The position numbers were made by a program, and so were the translations under genes. A stretch of 64,000 nt of DNA, from assembly GCF_004022705.2 (NCBI RefSeq), contig NZ_RZOY02000004.1, forward strand, positions 372,001 through 436,000. Reading direction: 5' to 3'. The stretch is from Mesorhizobium sp. M2D.F.Ca.ET.226.01.1.1. GTDB taxonomy: Bacteria > Pseudomonadota > Alphaproteobacteria > Rhizobiales > Rhizobiaceae. This document shows, piece after piece, positions 17,327-25,758 of the stretch; the first letter of the stretch is position 1, and each line of letters begins with the position of its first letter. The notes beneath the pieces were generated by a model. It was not told the origin of the DNA, ran no database searches, and saw only the letters and a program-made list of their open reading frames with translations.

Positions 17327-18705
17327 GCCGTAAGCCTGGCCGCAACCGCGGCGAAGGCGGCGATCAGCCGGCTCACTTGCGCCGCTGTCGTCGCCGGCGA
17401 AATCAGCATCATGTTGTGGAACGGCGCGATCAGCACGCCGCGATTGACCAGCGCCACATGAACGGCGGCTTCCAGCTCCGGCGCATGCGCCTTCTCCGCC
17501 TCGCCACCATTCTTCAGCGGCCCGGGCGCGCAGATGAACTCCACGCGCGCGCCGACCCGCGCGACATGCCAGGGCAGCTTGTTTCGCTCAATGACGGCGG
17601 AGAGCCCCGCATCGAGCCGGCGCGCCAGCCGGTCCATATGGGCATAGGCTTCCTCGGTCATGACCCCTTCCAGCGTGGCGCGCATCGCCGCGAATTGCAG
17701 CGGATTGGCCGACAGCGTCGTGCCCATGCCGGAATAGCCTGGCTCCTTGGTGCGGTTATAAGCGCCGTAGCGGGTGGCGACCTCCTCGCTCATGCCCCAG
17801 ATGCTCGCCGGGACGCCGCCCGCCACCGGCTTGCCGAGCACGAACAGGTCCGGCTCCAGACCGTGCTTGCGCGTGTAGCCGCCGGGACCGGTCGAAATCG
17901 TGTGCGTCTCATCGATCAAAAGCAGCGTGCCGGCCGATCGGGTCAAACGCCGCATCGCGTCGTGAAAGCCGGGTTGCGGCAGCACCATGCAGGAATTGGT
18001 CAGAACCGGCTCGGTGATGACGCAGGCAACGTCGCGGTCGGCCAGAGCGGCCTCGAGGGCGGCGACATCGTTGAACTCGACGATCTTGGTCGCCCGCGTG
18101 AGATCGCGAAACTCGCCGGCCAGCCCCGGCCGGTTCACCGGCCTGCCGTCGATCAGCCGCACCATCGTCTCGTCGACCGAGCCGTGGTAGCAGCCGTTGA
18201 AGACCAGGATCTTTTCGCGGCCCGTCACGGCGCGGGCGACGCGCAGCGCGAAGCGGTTGGCGTCGGTGGCGGTGGTGGCGATCTGCCAATAGGGCAGCCC
18301 AAAGCGCTGCTGCAACAGCGTGCCGATCGCCAACGCATCCTCGCTGGGCAGCATGTAGGTCAGGCCCCGCGCCGCCTGCCTGCGGATGGCGCGCGCGACG
18401 GCCGGCGGCGAATGGCCGAGCATCGAGCCGGTGTCGCCCAAGCAGAAATCGTCGAGCTTGTTGCCGTCGATGTCGGTGATGGTGGCGCCTTTGGCGCCGT
18501 CGACCAGGATCGGAAACGGTGTCGGCCAGTCGGTCATCCAGTGCATCGGCACGCCGCCGAGGAAGCCGGCAATGCCGTTGCCAAGCTTCGCCTCGGAGTT
18601 CGGCCGCGCCTTGCGGAAGGCCGCCGCCTCCGCTTCGCGCAATTCGGCGATGCGGGCGACGTCGATGCCGCCGATGGAATTCCTGGAACTGTCCGATGCC
18701 TGCAT
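17323..18705 (-). CDS. Class III PLP-dependent aminotransferase
   Basis: A 460-residue fold type I aminotransferase resembling glutamate-1-semialdehyde aminomutase and omega-amino acid transaminases. It shows DGNKLDDFCLGDTGSMLGH in the N-terminal part, NGCYHGSVD near the PLP phosphate site, and LLIDETHT with the PLP-contacting aspartate. LFVLGKPVAGG follows, whose lysine is the likely Schiff-base residue. I chose the ATG giving MQASDSSRN; the frame continues 15 codons upstream without family-like sequence. It is coupled to the glutamine-synthetase-like gene by an ATGA overlap, suggesting a gamma-glutamylation/transamination route for an amine. Substrate unknown. Confidence 0.87.
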   Translation of the reverse strand: MQASDSSRNSIGGIDVARIAELREAEAAAFRKARPNSEAKLGNGIAGFLGGVPMHWMTDWPTPFPILVDGAKGATITDIDGNKLDDFCLGDTGSMLGHSPPAVARAIRRQAARGLTYMLPSEDALAIGTLLQQRFGLPYWQIATTATDANRFALRVARAVTGREKILVFNGCYHGSVDETMVRLIDGRPVNRPGLAGEFRDLTRATKIVEFNDVAALEAALADRDVACVITEPVLTNSCMVLPQPGFHDAMRRLTRSAGTLLLIDETHTISTGPGGYTRKHGLEPDLFVLGKPVAGGVPASIWGMSEEVATRYGAYNRTKEPGYSGMGTTLSANPLQFAAMRATLEGVMTEEAYAHMDRLARRLDAGLSAVIERNKLPWHVARVGARVEFICAPGPLKNGGEAEKAHAPELEAAVHVALVNRGVLIAPFHNMMLISPATTAAQVSRLIAAFAAVAARLTA

Positions 18706-18790
18706 GAAAACCCCTGTGTTTCGCGCGGCACTCTGCCCATGGCTTGGCAAAACTGCAATTGGCCGGGGCGGGGCGGACGTTGGATCAGGC

Positions 18791-18910
18791 AGTAGGGGAG
18801 TAGGGGAGTAGGGGAGTAGGGGAGTAGGGGAGTAGGGGAGTAGGGGAGTAGGGGAGTAGGGGAGTAGGGGAGTAGGGGAGTAGGGGAGTAGGGGAGTAGG
18901 GGAGTAGGGG
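18791..18910. repeat. Octamer minisatellite, 15 perfect copies of AGTAGGGG
   Basis: Fifteen uninterrupted copies of the 8-base unit AGTAGGGG, 120 bases in all. Bases 18911-18933 follow, where C-rich relatives of the unit (ATTCCCCT twice) run in the opposite sense. The array lies between the WD40 gene stop and the aminotransferase start, both on the reverse strand. Runs of four guanines separated by four bases fit the canonical G-quadruplex pattern on the forward strand. The TAG stop of the WD40 gene (18929-18931) is itself part of the C-rich flank. Related copies lie at 54908-54935 and 54993-55027. Confidence 0.97.
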
Positions 18911-18928
18911 CCTTATTCCCCTATTCCC

Positions 18929-19903
18929 CTATGCAGTGATATCGATGACGCCGCAATCGCCGGCAGCGCTTCCGAACACGATGCGGCGCTCTTCCTTATC
19001 CCACATCATCGCGGTGATGGCGCCCTTGCCGGGGCGGCGCAGCAGCACTTCCTTGGCATCGGCGAAGCGGGCCGCGATCACCATGCCGTCCTCATAGCCG
19101 ATGGCCACGACGTCCTGGCTGGGATGGCAGGCGACGCAGGTCACCATCGTGTTGCCGCGCGTGCCGAGCTCCAGCGGCGCCTTGCCCATGGGTCCGTCTT
19201 TACTGGCGAACGGCCACACAATCGCAGCCGGCGCGCCCGAGCTCGCCAGCCATTTGCCCTTCACGCTCCAGGACAGGCTCTTCACCTTGCTGGGATAGCC
19301 GCTCATGCGCATGTGCTTGCCGTCGGCCAGCTTCCAGCCATGCAGCGCGTTTTCCTGCATGGTGGTGACCAGGAACGCCCCATCCGGCGAGAAAGTGATG
19401 CCGGTATGGGCGCCGGCCCATTCGAGCTCGACGGGCTTGCCCTCGGCGGCAGGGAAATGCAGCGTCGCGCCATTGTAACGGGCGACGCCGAACCGAATGC
19501 CCTTGGGCGAGAAGGCGAGCCCCTCCACCGAGCGCGGATGGGCGAATTCCTTGATCTTGCCGTCGGCGAACCGCACGAAGGCGGTTTTGCCGGAGGCATA
19601 GGCGATCGCCCCCTGCGGTCCGGCAGTGACGCTGGTCACCCATTTCCTCCCGGCGCTGGCCAACTCGCTCACCGCGCCGCCGGCCTTGACGGCAAACACC
19701 TTGCCGTCCTCACCACCGGTGATCAGCCGGCCGTTGGCCGCGTCATGAAAGGCGGCAAGCAGGCCGTCATTGGCCTGCACCGTCTTTTGCCCGTTGTCCA
19801 GGCGATGGACCGCGCCATCGGCCAAAGCGAAATGCGGCACGTCGTCGAGGAAGACGGCGGCGACGCAATGGCCTTCGAGATCAAGTGGGGCGACTGTAGG
19901 CAT
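18929..19903 (-). CDS. WD40 repeat protein
   Basis: A 324-residue beta-propeller protein with repeated blades such as LITGGEDGKVFAV, GLAFSPKGIRFGVARYNG, GITFSPDGAFLVTTMQENALHGW, SLSWSVKGKWLASSGAPAAIVW and VACHPSQDVVAIGYEDGMV. There is no signal peptide, so it is probably a cytoplasmic scaffold. I chose the ATG giving MPTVAPLDLEG; the upstream open frame is repeat DNA. It lies 233 bases downstream of a CobW-type gene on the same strand, a pairing that suggests a shared role in metal handling. No enzymatic domain is visible. Confidence 0.85.
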   Translation of the reverse strand: MPTVAPLDLEGHCVAAVFLDDVPHFALADGAVHRLDNGQKTVQANDGLLAAFHDAANGRLITGGEDGKVFAVKAGGAVSELASAGRKWVTSVTAGPQGAIAYASGKTAFVRFADGKIKEFAHPRSVEGLAFSPKGIRFGVARYNGATLHFPAAEGKPVELEWAGAHTGITFSPDGAFLVTTMQENALHGWKLADGKHMRMSGYPSKVKSLSWSVKGKWLASSGAPAAIVWPFASKDGPMGKAPLELGTRGNTMVTCVACHPSQDVVAIGYEDGMVIAARFADAKEVLLRRPGKGAITAMMWDKEERRIVFGSAAGDCGVIDITA

Positions 19904-19952
19904 TGTAGAAGGTCCATCCGGAATAACGTCGGCACCGCTGGGTGCGACCTTG

Positions 19953-20098
19953 CCTTCTCCCCTTGTGGGAGAAGGTGGATCGGCGCGCAGCGCCGAGACG
20001 GTTGAGGGGTGGGTGACGGATTGCCGTCCTTGCCAAGCTGGAGCACCCCTCATCCGACCTCGCTTCGCGAGGCCACCTTCTCCCACAAGGGGAGAAGG
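19953..20098. repeat. Inverted-repeat intergenic element (26-bp perfect arms)
   Basis: Arms at 19953-19978 (CCTTCTCCCCTTGTGGGAGA, continuing AGGTGG) and 20073-20098 are perfectly complementary over 26 bases around a 94-base centre. Each arm is itself a CTTCTCCC-type hairpin. It fills the gap between the CobW and WD40 genes, where a transcript would carry it as a long hairpin. Confidence 0.9.
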
Positions 20099-20136
20099 AA
20101 AGAAGGGGGCAGCGCTAGCGTCTGAAGGTCAGGAAA

Positions 20137-21183
20137 TCAAGCCGCCTGGCAGGCTTCAAAACTCTTGCGCAGTCGCTCGGCGTCGAGATCCCGGCCGATG
20201 AAGACCAGGCGGCTCTCGTGCTTTTCGCCGTCCTTCCAGGCGCGCTGGTGATCACCTTCGAGGATCATATGCACGCCCTGCAGCACATAGCGGTCCTCGT
20301 CGCCCCTGAGCGCGATGATGCCCTTCAGCCGCAGGATGTTCGGCCCTTCCATCTGGGTCACCTTCTCGATCCAGGGGAAGAACTTCTTCGGGTCCATCTC
20401 GCCGCCGCGCAGCGACACCGACTTCACCGTCACGTCGTGGATGTCGGAAGCATGGTGGTGATGATGGTCGTGCCCGTCATGATCATGATGGTGGTCGTGA
20501 TCATGGTCATGGTCATGATCGAGGTCGTGCGCCTCGAGGAAATGCGGATCGTTCTCCAGCGCCCGCGACAGGTCGAAGGCGCCGCGGTCGAGCACTTCCT
20601 CGAGCGCCACGCCGGACCGCTGCGTGCGATGGATTTTTGCCGCCGGGTTGATGGCGCGAACCGTCGCCTCGACCTTTTCGAGCTCTTCCGGTGTGACGAG
20701 ATCGGTCTTGTTCAGCACCACGACGTCGGCGAAGGCGATCTGGTCCTCGGCTTCCTTGGAATCCTTGAGCCGCAGCGGCAAATGCTTGGCGTCGACCAGC
20801 GCCACCACCGCGTCGAGCTTGGTCTTGGTGCGCACGTCGTCATCCATGAAGAAGGTCTGCGCCACCGGCACTGGGTCCGCGAGACCCGTGGTCTCGACGA
20901 CGATGGCGTCGAAGCGGCCCGGACGGCGCATCAGGCCCTCGACGACACGGATCAGGTCGCCGCGCACCGTGCAGCACACGCAGCCATTGTTCATCTCGTA
21001 GATTTCCTCGTCGGATTCGACGATCAGGTCGTTGTCGATGCCGATCTCGCCGAACTCGTTGACGATGACGGCGTAACGCTTGCCGTGGTTCTCCGACAGG
21101 ATGCGGTTGAGCAGCGTCGTCTTGCCCGCGCCGAGATAGCCGGTGAGAACGGTTACGGGGATTTGCGTCTGTGCATCGCTCAT
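20137..21183 (-). CDS. CobW/COG0523 family GTPase, probable zinc metallochaperone
   Basis: A 348-residue G3E-family GTPase. Walker A is GYLGAGKTT at residues 15-23, the CxCC metal site is C68-V-C70-C71, and the NKTD guanine-specificity motif is present. A striking His/Asp-rich loop of about 30 residues near 225-255 precedes the C-terminal CobW domain. The His-rich loop and CVCC favour zinc over cobalt as cargo. I chose the ATG giving MSDAQTQIP; 23 upstream codons look non-coding. No cobalamin genes are nearby. No clear Zur operator was recognised upstream. Confidence 0.9.
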   Translation of the reverse strand: MSDAQTQIPVTVLTGYLGAGKTTLLNRILSENHGKRYAVIVNEFGEIGIDNDLIVESDEEIYEMNNGCVCCTVRGDLIRVVEGLMRRPGRFDAIVVETTGLADPVPVAQTFFMDDDVRTKTKLDAVVALVDAKHLPLRLKDSKEAEDQIAFADVVVLNKTDLVTPEELEKVEATVRAINPAAKIHRTQRSGVALEEVLDRGAFDLSRALENDPHFLEAHDLDHDHDHDHDHHHDHDGHDHHHHHASDIHDVTVKSVSLRGGEMDPKKFFPWIEKVTQMEGPNILRLKGIIALRGDEDRYVLQGVHMILEGDHQRAWKDGEKHESRLVFIGRDLDAERLRKSFEACQAA

Positions 21184-21547
21184 GGCTTGCCTCGAAAATC
21201 TTGGATTTGTCGGCCTCATATAGGATGGCGCGGCGGCTTTTGCACGTCGCAAACCGCTGGGCCAGCTGACAGCCCTTTTTGGTGTCCGCCGAGGCGGAAA
21301 ATTCTCGCCAAAGCGCGGCGCCGACGGAGCTGCTTGTCAGGTTCCGGTTGGCTCGATGCCGCGCTGCTGTGAATCTCGCCGGTCCAAAAGTCGTTTGTCA
21401 TCTAACTGAAATAAACATCTGGCATCACCTGCGCGGGCACCGCAATGCTTGCCGGCAAAGCTTTCTGCAAGCCGGACTCTTTAAATCGTCATTTGCCAGC
21501 CGCCGCGCAGCCTCTATGCTGTCCGGGCCGGTTCGGCCGAAGAGGGA
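21184..21547. other. Gene-free region between divergent CobW and MarR genes
   Basis: 364 bases that must hold the promoters of both flanking genes. Apart from a small hairpin TCCGCC-GA-GGCGGA (about 21286-21299) flanked by T and A runs, I see no convincing operator, riboswitch or coding sequence. Confidence 0.5.
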
Positions 21548-22027
21548 ATGACCATGGCCAAGGCGGACAAGACAGCGACAATGAGCCGGCTGCATTCGGC
21601 GGCGCGGCTGGCGCGAACGGCGCTCGCGGCGCGGCTTCTGGCGCACGGCTTCTACGCGGGCCAGGATCAGATCATGCTGGCGCTCGATCGCGAGGACGGC
21701 CAGACCCCCGGCAACCTCGCCGGCCGGCTGGGCGTGCGCCCGCCGACTATCACCAAAACCATCAACCGGCTGCAGGCGCAGGGTTTCCTGGAAAAGCGCG
21801 CCTCCTCGGCCGATGCCCGCCAGGCGCATATCTTCCTCACCGAGTCCGGCCGCGAAACCATCCGCGCCATCGAAAAGTCGGTCAAGAAGACCGAAAAGCA
21901 GGCGCTGAAGGGCCTCGACAAAAAGGACCAGAAGGCGCTGTTCAAGCTGCTGGCCCGCATCGAGGCCAATCTGTCGAACGAAGACCTGGTCCTCATCGAC
22001 GACGACGCGGAATTGGACGAAGCGTGA
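21548..22027 (+). CDS. MarR family transcriptional regulator
   Basis: A 159-residue winged-helix regulator. The central DNA-binding part reads QTPGNLAGRLGVRPPTITKTINRLQAQGFLEKR (about residues 52-84), followed by the wing SSADARQAHIFLTESGRE. The C-terminal dimerisation helix is lysine-rich and the tail acidic (IDDDAELDEA). A second ATG two codons in is possible. Its regulon is not evident: it is followed by hairpin repeats and a convergent AraC gene, so it appears monocistronic. Confidence 0.88.
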   Translation: MTMAKADKTATMSRLHSAARLARTALAARLLAHGFYAGQDQIMLALDREDGQTPGNLAGRLGVRPPTITKTINRLQAQGFLEKRASSADARQAHIFLTESGRETIRAIEKSVKKTEKQALKGLDKKDQKALFKLLARIEANLSNEDLVLIDDDAELDEA

Positions 22028-22033
22028 CAAAGC

Positions 22034-22155
22034 GCGACGCGCAGCGTCGTCGCTCCACGCACCGGCTTAGCATTGTAGGCGCGACGCGCAGCGTCGTGGC
22101 CTAAAGCGCACTCAAAACTCGGCGGCTTAGCGGAAAGGGCGACGCGGCGCGTCGC
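22034..22155. repeat. Three related GCGACGC hairpins
   Basis: Two identical 17-base palindromes GCGACGCGCAGCGTCGT at 22034-22050 and 22081-22097, and a variant GCGACGCGGCGCGTCGC at 22139-22155 that overlaps the last codons of the AraC gene. They lie between convergent genes and could serve as transcription barriers, but lack U-runs. Confidence 0.75.
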
Positions 22156-23023
22156 GCTTACCCCGCACCAGCGTCGCCCAGCGCCCCGGCGTAACCCCGA
22201 ACGCCTTCTTGAAATGCCGGTTGAAATGGCTCTGATCGCTGAACCCGGCGCCGGCGGCGATCTCCGCCAATGACTGCCCTTCGGCGATCATGCGCCGTGC
22301 CCTTTGCAGCCGGCGCATCAACAGGAAGCGGTGCGGACTGGTCGAGTAGGTCGCGCGGAAATGCCGCGACAGCGCATAACGATCGAGGCCGGTGACAGCT
22401 TCCAACTCATCCGAGCGCACCGGCCGCTCGGCATTCTCTTCCAGATAGTCGCGGGCGAGCGCTGCGGCGCGCCATGCGGTCTTGCCCGCTGATTTTGCCG
22501 GATGTCCGGCGTGGCGCCTCAATTGTTGCGCCAGCTGCGCAACGAAATCCGCCACGAACAGATCGCCGAGCTCTTCGTTCAGCGGCGTCAGCGCCGAGAG
22601 CAGCGTGTCGCGCAAGCCAGCGTCGCTGACCACGGCGTCGCGGACGAAAGGCAGCGGCTCGCCGCCGAGGCAATCGAGCAGCAGGGACGGCTCCAGGTAA
22701 AGGATCCTGTAGCGCAGCCCATCCTCGGTGCCGGCGCCGCCATCGTGCAATTCGTCTGGATGCAGCACGATCACCTGGCCGGGCAGGCTGTGTTGCAGCG
22801 CGCCGCGATAATGGAAGCGCTGCACGCCGTTGAGCGTCACGCCGATGGCGTAGGTGTCGTGCCGGTGCAGGTCGAAGGCGTTGCCATGGAAATGCGCTTC
22901 GATGCGCTCCAGGCCAAGGCCGCCCGGCGCCGCAACGATGCGGTCCCCGCCCCCATCCGCGCACGAACGTTCAAGACCTTCCAGCGTTTCGCCGCTTAGA
23001 CCCAGCGCCATCGCCTCATCCAT
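22127..23023 (-). CDS. AraC family transcriptional regulator
   Basis: A 298-residue regulator. An N-terminal cupin-like AraC ligand-binding domain (HFHGNAFDLHRHDTYAIGVT, VLHPDELHDG) is followed by a C-terminal double helix-turn-helix (LEAVTGLDRYALSRHFRATY and SLAEIAAGAGFSDQSHFNRHFKKAFG). I chose the ATG giving MDEAMALGLSG, leaving a 32-base gap to the divergent DUF2000 gene; a start 19 codons earlier would overlap that gene. The close divergent arrangement suggests that it controls the DUF2000 and EamA transporter genes. Ligand unknown, perhaps an amino acid or amine. Confidence 0.9.
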   Translation of the reverse strand: MDEAMALGLSGETLEGLERSCADGGGDRIVAAPGGLGLERIEAHFHGNAFDLHRHDTYAIGVTLNGVQRFHYRGALQHSLPGQVIVLHPDELHDGGAGTEDGLRYRILYLEPSLLLDCLGGEPLPFVRDAVVSDAGLRDTLLSALTPLNEELGDLFVADFVAQLAQQLRRHAGHPAKSAGKTAWRAAALARDYLEENAERPVRSDELEAVTGLDRYALSRHFRATYSTSPHRFLLMRRLQRARRMIAEGQSLAEIAAGAGFSDQSHFNRHFKKAFGVTPGRWATLVRGKRDAPRRPFR

Positions 23024-23055
23024 GCCCGTCACGGGCCATCCCTGGAGTCTCCATC

Positions 23056-23466
23056 TTGGTATTCGATTCGAAAATTGCAATTGTTCTGCGCGACGATCTG
23101 CCTGTGTGGCAGAAGCTCAACGTCACGGCGTTCCTGACCAGCGGTATCGTGGCACAGTTCCCCGAGATCATCGGCGAGGCCTATCGCGACCGCGCCGGAA
23201 ACACCTACAACCCCATGTCGATCCAGCCGGTCATCGTCCTGTCGGCCGATGGGGCGACGCTGGGCGCGATCCATCGCCGGTCATTGGAGCGGGGCGCCAC
23301 GACATCCGCTTATATCGAGGAGATGTTCGCGACCGGCCACGACATCGCCAACCGCGCCGTCTTCGCCGAATTCGCTCCGGACGACGCCAAGATCGTCGGC
23401 ATCGCGCTGCGCGCCGAAAAGAAGCTGGTCGACAAGATCACCAAGGGCGCCCGCATGCATGGCTGA
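23056..23466 (+). CDS. DUF2000 family protein (TTG start)
   Basis: A 136-residue protein of the DUF2000 family, which adopts a peptidyl-tRNA-hydrolase-2-like fold but has no settled function. Recognisable segments are FDSKIAIVLRDDLPVWQKLN, VTAFLTSGIVAQFPEIIGE and YEDRAGNTYNPM-like sequence. No ATG fits; TTG at 23056 follows a CTGGAG ribosome-binding sequence at a suitable distance and preserves the conserved N-terminus. It sits 32 bases from a divergent AraC gene and upstream of an EamA exporter, a grouping that suggests handling of one metabolite. Confidence 0.85.
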   Translation: MVFDSKIAIVLRDDLPVWQKLNVTAFLTSGIVAQFPEIIGEAYRDRAGNTYNPMSIQPVIVLSADGATLGAIHRRSLERGATTSAYIEEMFATGHDIANRAVFAEFAPDDAKIVGIALRAEKKLVDKITKGARMHG

Positions 23467-23602
23467 ACCAGGTCGAGCCTGTCGGCCCCCGACGGCAGCG
23501 GACTAAGCCTGCAGCGGTCGCTTATTGGGCCAGTCGCTTTTGGCTTGCCGGCCAGCGACGATTGCCGCAGAAGGGTGACGGTATCTTCCCTCCGGCCCGA
23601 CC

Positions 23603-24544
23603 TTGACCATTTCCAAAACCAGCGATGACAGCGCAACGCCGCCCGCGGCGATGCTTTTGATGCTTTGCGTCTATGTCTGCTTCACCTTTCTCGATACCTC
23701 GAGTAAATATCTGGTGCTGGCCGGCGTCTCGGCGCTGATCGTCGCCTGGGCTCGTTTCACCGTCCACGTCTTGCTCGTCGGCGTCTTCCTGCGCGGCTGG
23801 CGCGAGCCGGTGCGCTTTCGCGCCAAGAACCTGCCGGCGCATATCTTGCGCGGCTGCCTGCTCTTCGGCTCGACCATGTTCAACATCCTGGCGCTGAAGA
23901 CGCTGCAGCTGGCCGAGACCACCTCAATCTATTTCTTCGGCCCGATGGTGATCACCGCGCTTGCCGGTCCGCTGCTCGGCGAATGGGCCGGCTGGCGGCG
24001 CTGGCTGGCGATCCTCACCGGCTTTATCGGCGTGCTCGTCATCACCCGGCCCGGCGTGGGCGTGTTCGGCATCGGCCATCTCTTCGCGCTGGGCTCGATG
24101 CTGTCGAACAGTTTTTATGTCATCATGACCCGGCGCATGTCGTCGACCGAGACGTCCGAGAGCCTGATTCTGTTCTCGGCCTTGGCGCCGGCGGTGCTGC
24201 TCTTGCCCACACTGCCCTTCTCGCATGCGCTGCCGCAGGACCGCTGGCACTGGATCATTCTTTTGATGCTGGGCGTTTTCGGCGCCGGTGGCCACTATCT
24301 GCTGGTGCAGGCGTATCGCCTCGCCACCACGACGGCACTTGCGCCTTACCCCTATTCGCAAATGGTGTGGATGATCATTTCCGGCTGGGTGATCTTCCAC
24401 CAGTTCCCGGATCGCTGGACGCTGCTGGGCGCGGCCATCATCGTTGCCAGCGGTCTTTACATCATCCACCGCGAGCACCGGCTGCGCCTGCGCAACCTCG
24501 CGACTGTGGATACAGAAGCCGAGACTCTGGCGAAAAAACTTTGA
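23603..24544 (+). CDS. EamA/DMT superfamily transporter
   Basis: A 313-residue inner-membrane drug/metabolite transporter with about ten hydrophobic helices in two EamA repeats (first near residues 17-145, second near 157-295). Visible segments include RFTVHVLLVGVFL, ILALKTLQLAETTSIYFFGPM and YRLATTTALAPYPYSQMVW. The earliest start in frame is TTG at 23603; the first ATG is 16 codons later and equally possible. It probably exports amino acids or related metabolites under control of the upstream AraC regulator, which is inference. Confidence 0.88.
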   Translation: MTISKTSDDSATPPAAMLLMLCVYVCFTFLDTSSKYLVLAGVSALIVAWARFTVHVLLVGVFLRGWREPVRFRAKNLPAHILRGCLLFGSTMFNILALKTLQLAETTSIYFFGPMVITALAGPLLGEWAGWRRWLAILTGFIGVLVITRPGVGVFGIGHLFALGSMLSNSFYVIMTRRMSSTETSESLILFSALAPAVLLLPTLPFSHALPQDRWHWIILLMLGVFGAGGHYLLVQAYRLATTTALAPYPYSQMVWMIISGWVIFHQFPDRWTLLGAAIIVASGLYIIHREHRLRLRNLATVDTEAETLAKKL

Positions 24545-24608
24545 ATTGCTCCTGATCGATGGCATAAGGCCGCATTTAAAAAATTTAAAGACGTGGTTGC
24601 GAAGACCC

Positions 24609-24656
24609 TAGAGTCGGATGATTTCAGGTCTAACCTGAAATCTGAATCCGACTCTA
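24609..24656. repeat. Intergenic palindrome (TAGAGTCGGA arms)
   Basis: TAGAGTCGGA at 24609-24618 pairs with TCCGACTCTA at 24647-24656, and the inner GATTTCAGGT/ACCTGAAATC arms pair around a CTA centre. This is a typical rhizobial palindromic unit between the transporter and the LacI gene. Confidence 0.85.
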
Positions 24657-24669
24657 GAATCAAAAAGAT

Positions 24670-24720
24670 AGAGCATGATGTCGTCCGAAAACCGCTGAAC
24701 ACTTTTCGGCATCATGCTCT
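24670..24720. repeat. Intergenic palindrome (AGAGCATGATG arms) abutting the LacI gene
   Basis: AGAGCATGATG at 24670-24680 pairs with CATCATGCTCT at 24710-24720, enclosing CCGAAAACCGC and CACTTTTCGG. This is a very common repeat type in rhizobial genomes. Its right end is only 15 bases from the first codon of the LacI-type gene. Confidence 0.88.
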
Positions 24721-24735
24721 GGGGAGCGAAGGGCA

Positions 24736-25758
24736 CTGGCACAGAAGATCAAGCTTTCGACGATCGCGGATGCGCTCGGCGTTTCCACGGCAACGGTGTC
24801 CCTGGCGCTGCGCGACAGCCCGCTGGTGGCGGGCGCAACGCGCGAGCGCATCAAGGAACACGCCCGCGCCATCGGCTATATCTACAACCGCCGCGCCGCC
24901 TCGCTGCGCACCTCGCGCTCCGGCATCGTCGGCGTCGTCGTGCACGACATCATGAACCCGTTCTTCGCCGAGATCCTGCGCTCGATCGAAAGCGAGCTCG
25001 ACCGCAGCCGCCAGACCTTCATTCTCTCCAACCACTACGATCAGCTCGAAAAGCAGCGCACCTTCATCGACACGCTGCTGCAGCTCGGCGCAGACGGCGT
25101 GATCATGTCGCCGGCCATCGGCACGCCGGCCGAGGACATCATCATGGCCGAGGAAAACGGCCTGCCGGCGGTGCTGATCGCGCGCACCGTCGCCGGCGCC
25201 GACGTGCCGGTGTTCCGCGGCGACGACGCCTATGGCACCGCGCTTGCCACCAATCACCTGATCTCGCTCGGCCACAAGCGCATCGCCATGATCGGCGGCA
25301 CCGACCAGACCTCGACCGGCCGCGACCGTTACCAGGGCTATGTCAACGCCATGGAAGCGGCCGGGCTGGAAGTCAGGCCGTCCTGGCGCATTCCCGGGCC
25401 ACGCACCAAGCAGGCGGGCTTCGAGGCCGCGGGACAGTTTCTGGCGCTGAAGGACAAGCCGACCGCGGCCTGCTGCTGGAATGATCTGGTCGCGATCGGG
25501 CTGATGAACGGCATCGCGCGCGCCGGCCTCGTGCCGGGCGTCGATATTTCGGTCACCGGCTATGACGATCTCGAGGAAGCGGCGATCGCGACGCCGGCGC
25601 TGACCACAGTATGGAACGGCCAGCGCGAGGTCGGCCGCCGCGCTGCCAGCGCCCTGCTCGACAAATTGAACGGGCAGGCGGTGCGGCCCTCGCAGGAATT
25701 GATCAAGCCGGAACTGCATGTGCGGCAGTCGACCGGCAAGCCGGTGGAGCGTGCATGA
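24736..25758 (+). CDS. LacI family transcriptional regulator (probable CTG start)
   Basis: A 340-residue regulator. The N-terminal helix-turn-helix KLSTIADALGVSTATVSLAL begins at residue 6, followed by the hinge and a periplasmic-binding-protein-like sugar/effector domain (GVVVHDIMNPFFAEILRSIE, DGVIMSPAIGTP, CCWNDLVAIGLMNGI, TGYDDLEEAAIATPALTTV). In this frame there is a stop at 24676-24678 and no ATG, GTG or TTG before the helix-turn-helix. The only fitting start is CTG at 24736, preceded by GGGGAGCGAAGGG. The next GTG (24796) would delete most of the DNA-binding domain. It overlaps the 2-hydroxyacid dehydrogenase gene by four bases and presumably controls it. Confidence 0.85.
   Translation: MAQKIKLSTIADALGVSTATVSLALRDSPLVAGATRERIKEHARAIGYIYNRRAASLRTSRSGIVGVVVHDIMNPFFAEILRSIESELDRSRQTFILSNHYDQLEKQRTFIDTLLQLGADGVIMSPAIGTPAEDIIMAEENGLPAVLIARTVAGADVPVFRGDDAYGTALATNHLISLGHKRIAMIGGTDQTSTGRDRYQGYVNAMEAAGLEVRPSWRIPGPRTKQAGFEAAGQFLALKDKPTAACCWNDLVAIGLMNGIARAGLVPGVDISVTGYDDLEEAAIATPALTTVWNGQREVGRRAASALLDKLNGQAVRPSQELIKPELHVRQSTGKPVERA

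Noticed and set aside
18791..18910. Possible CRISPR array
   Set aside because: The 8-base units are contiguous without spacers and no cas genes are present.
24714..25484. An ATG-initiated frame overlapping the LacI gene
   Set aside because: It starts inside a palindromic repeat, is Arg/His-rich, and is in the wrong frame for the LacI domain.
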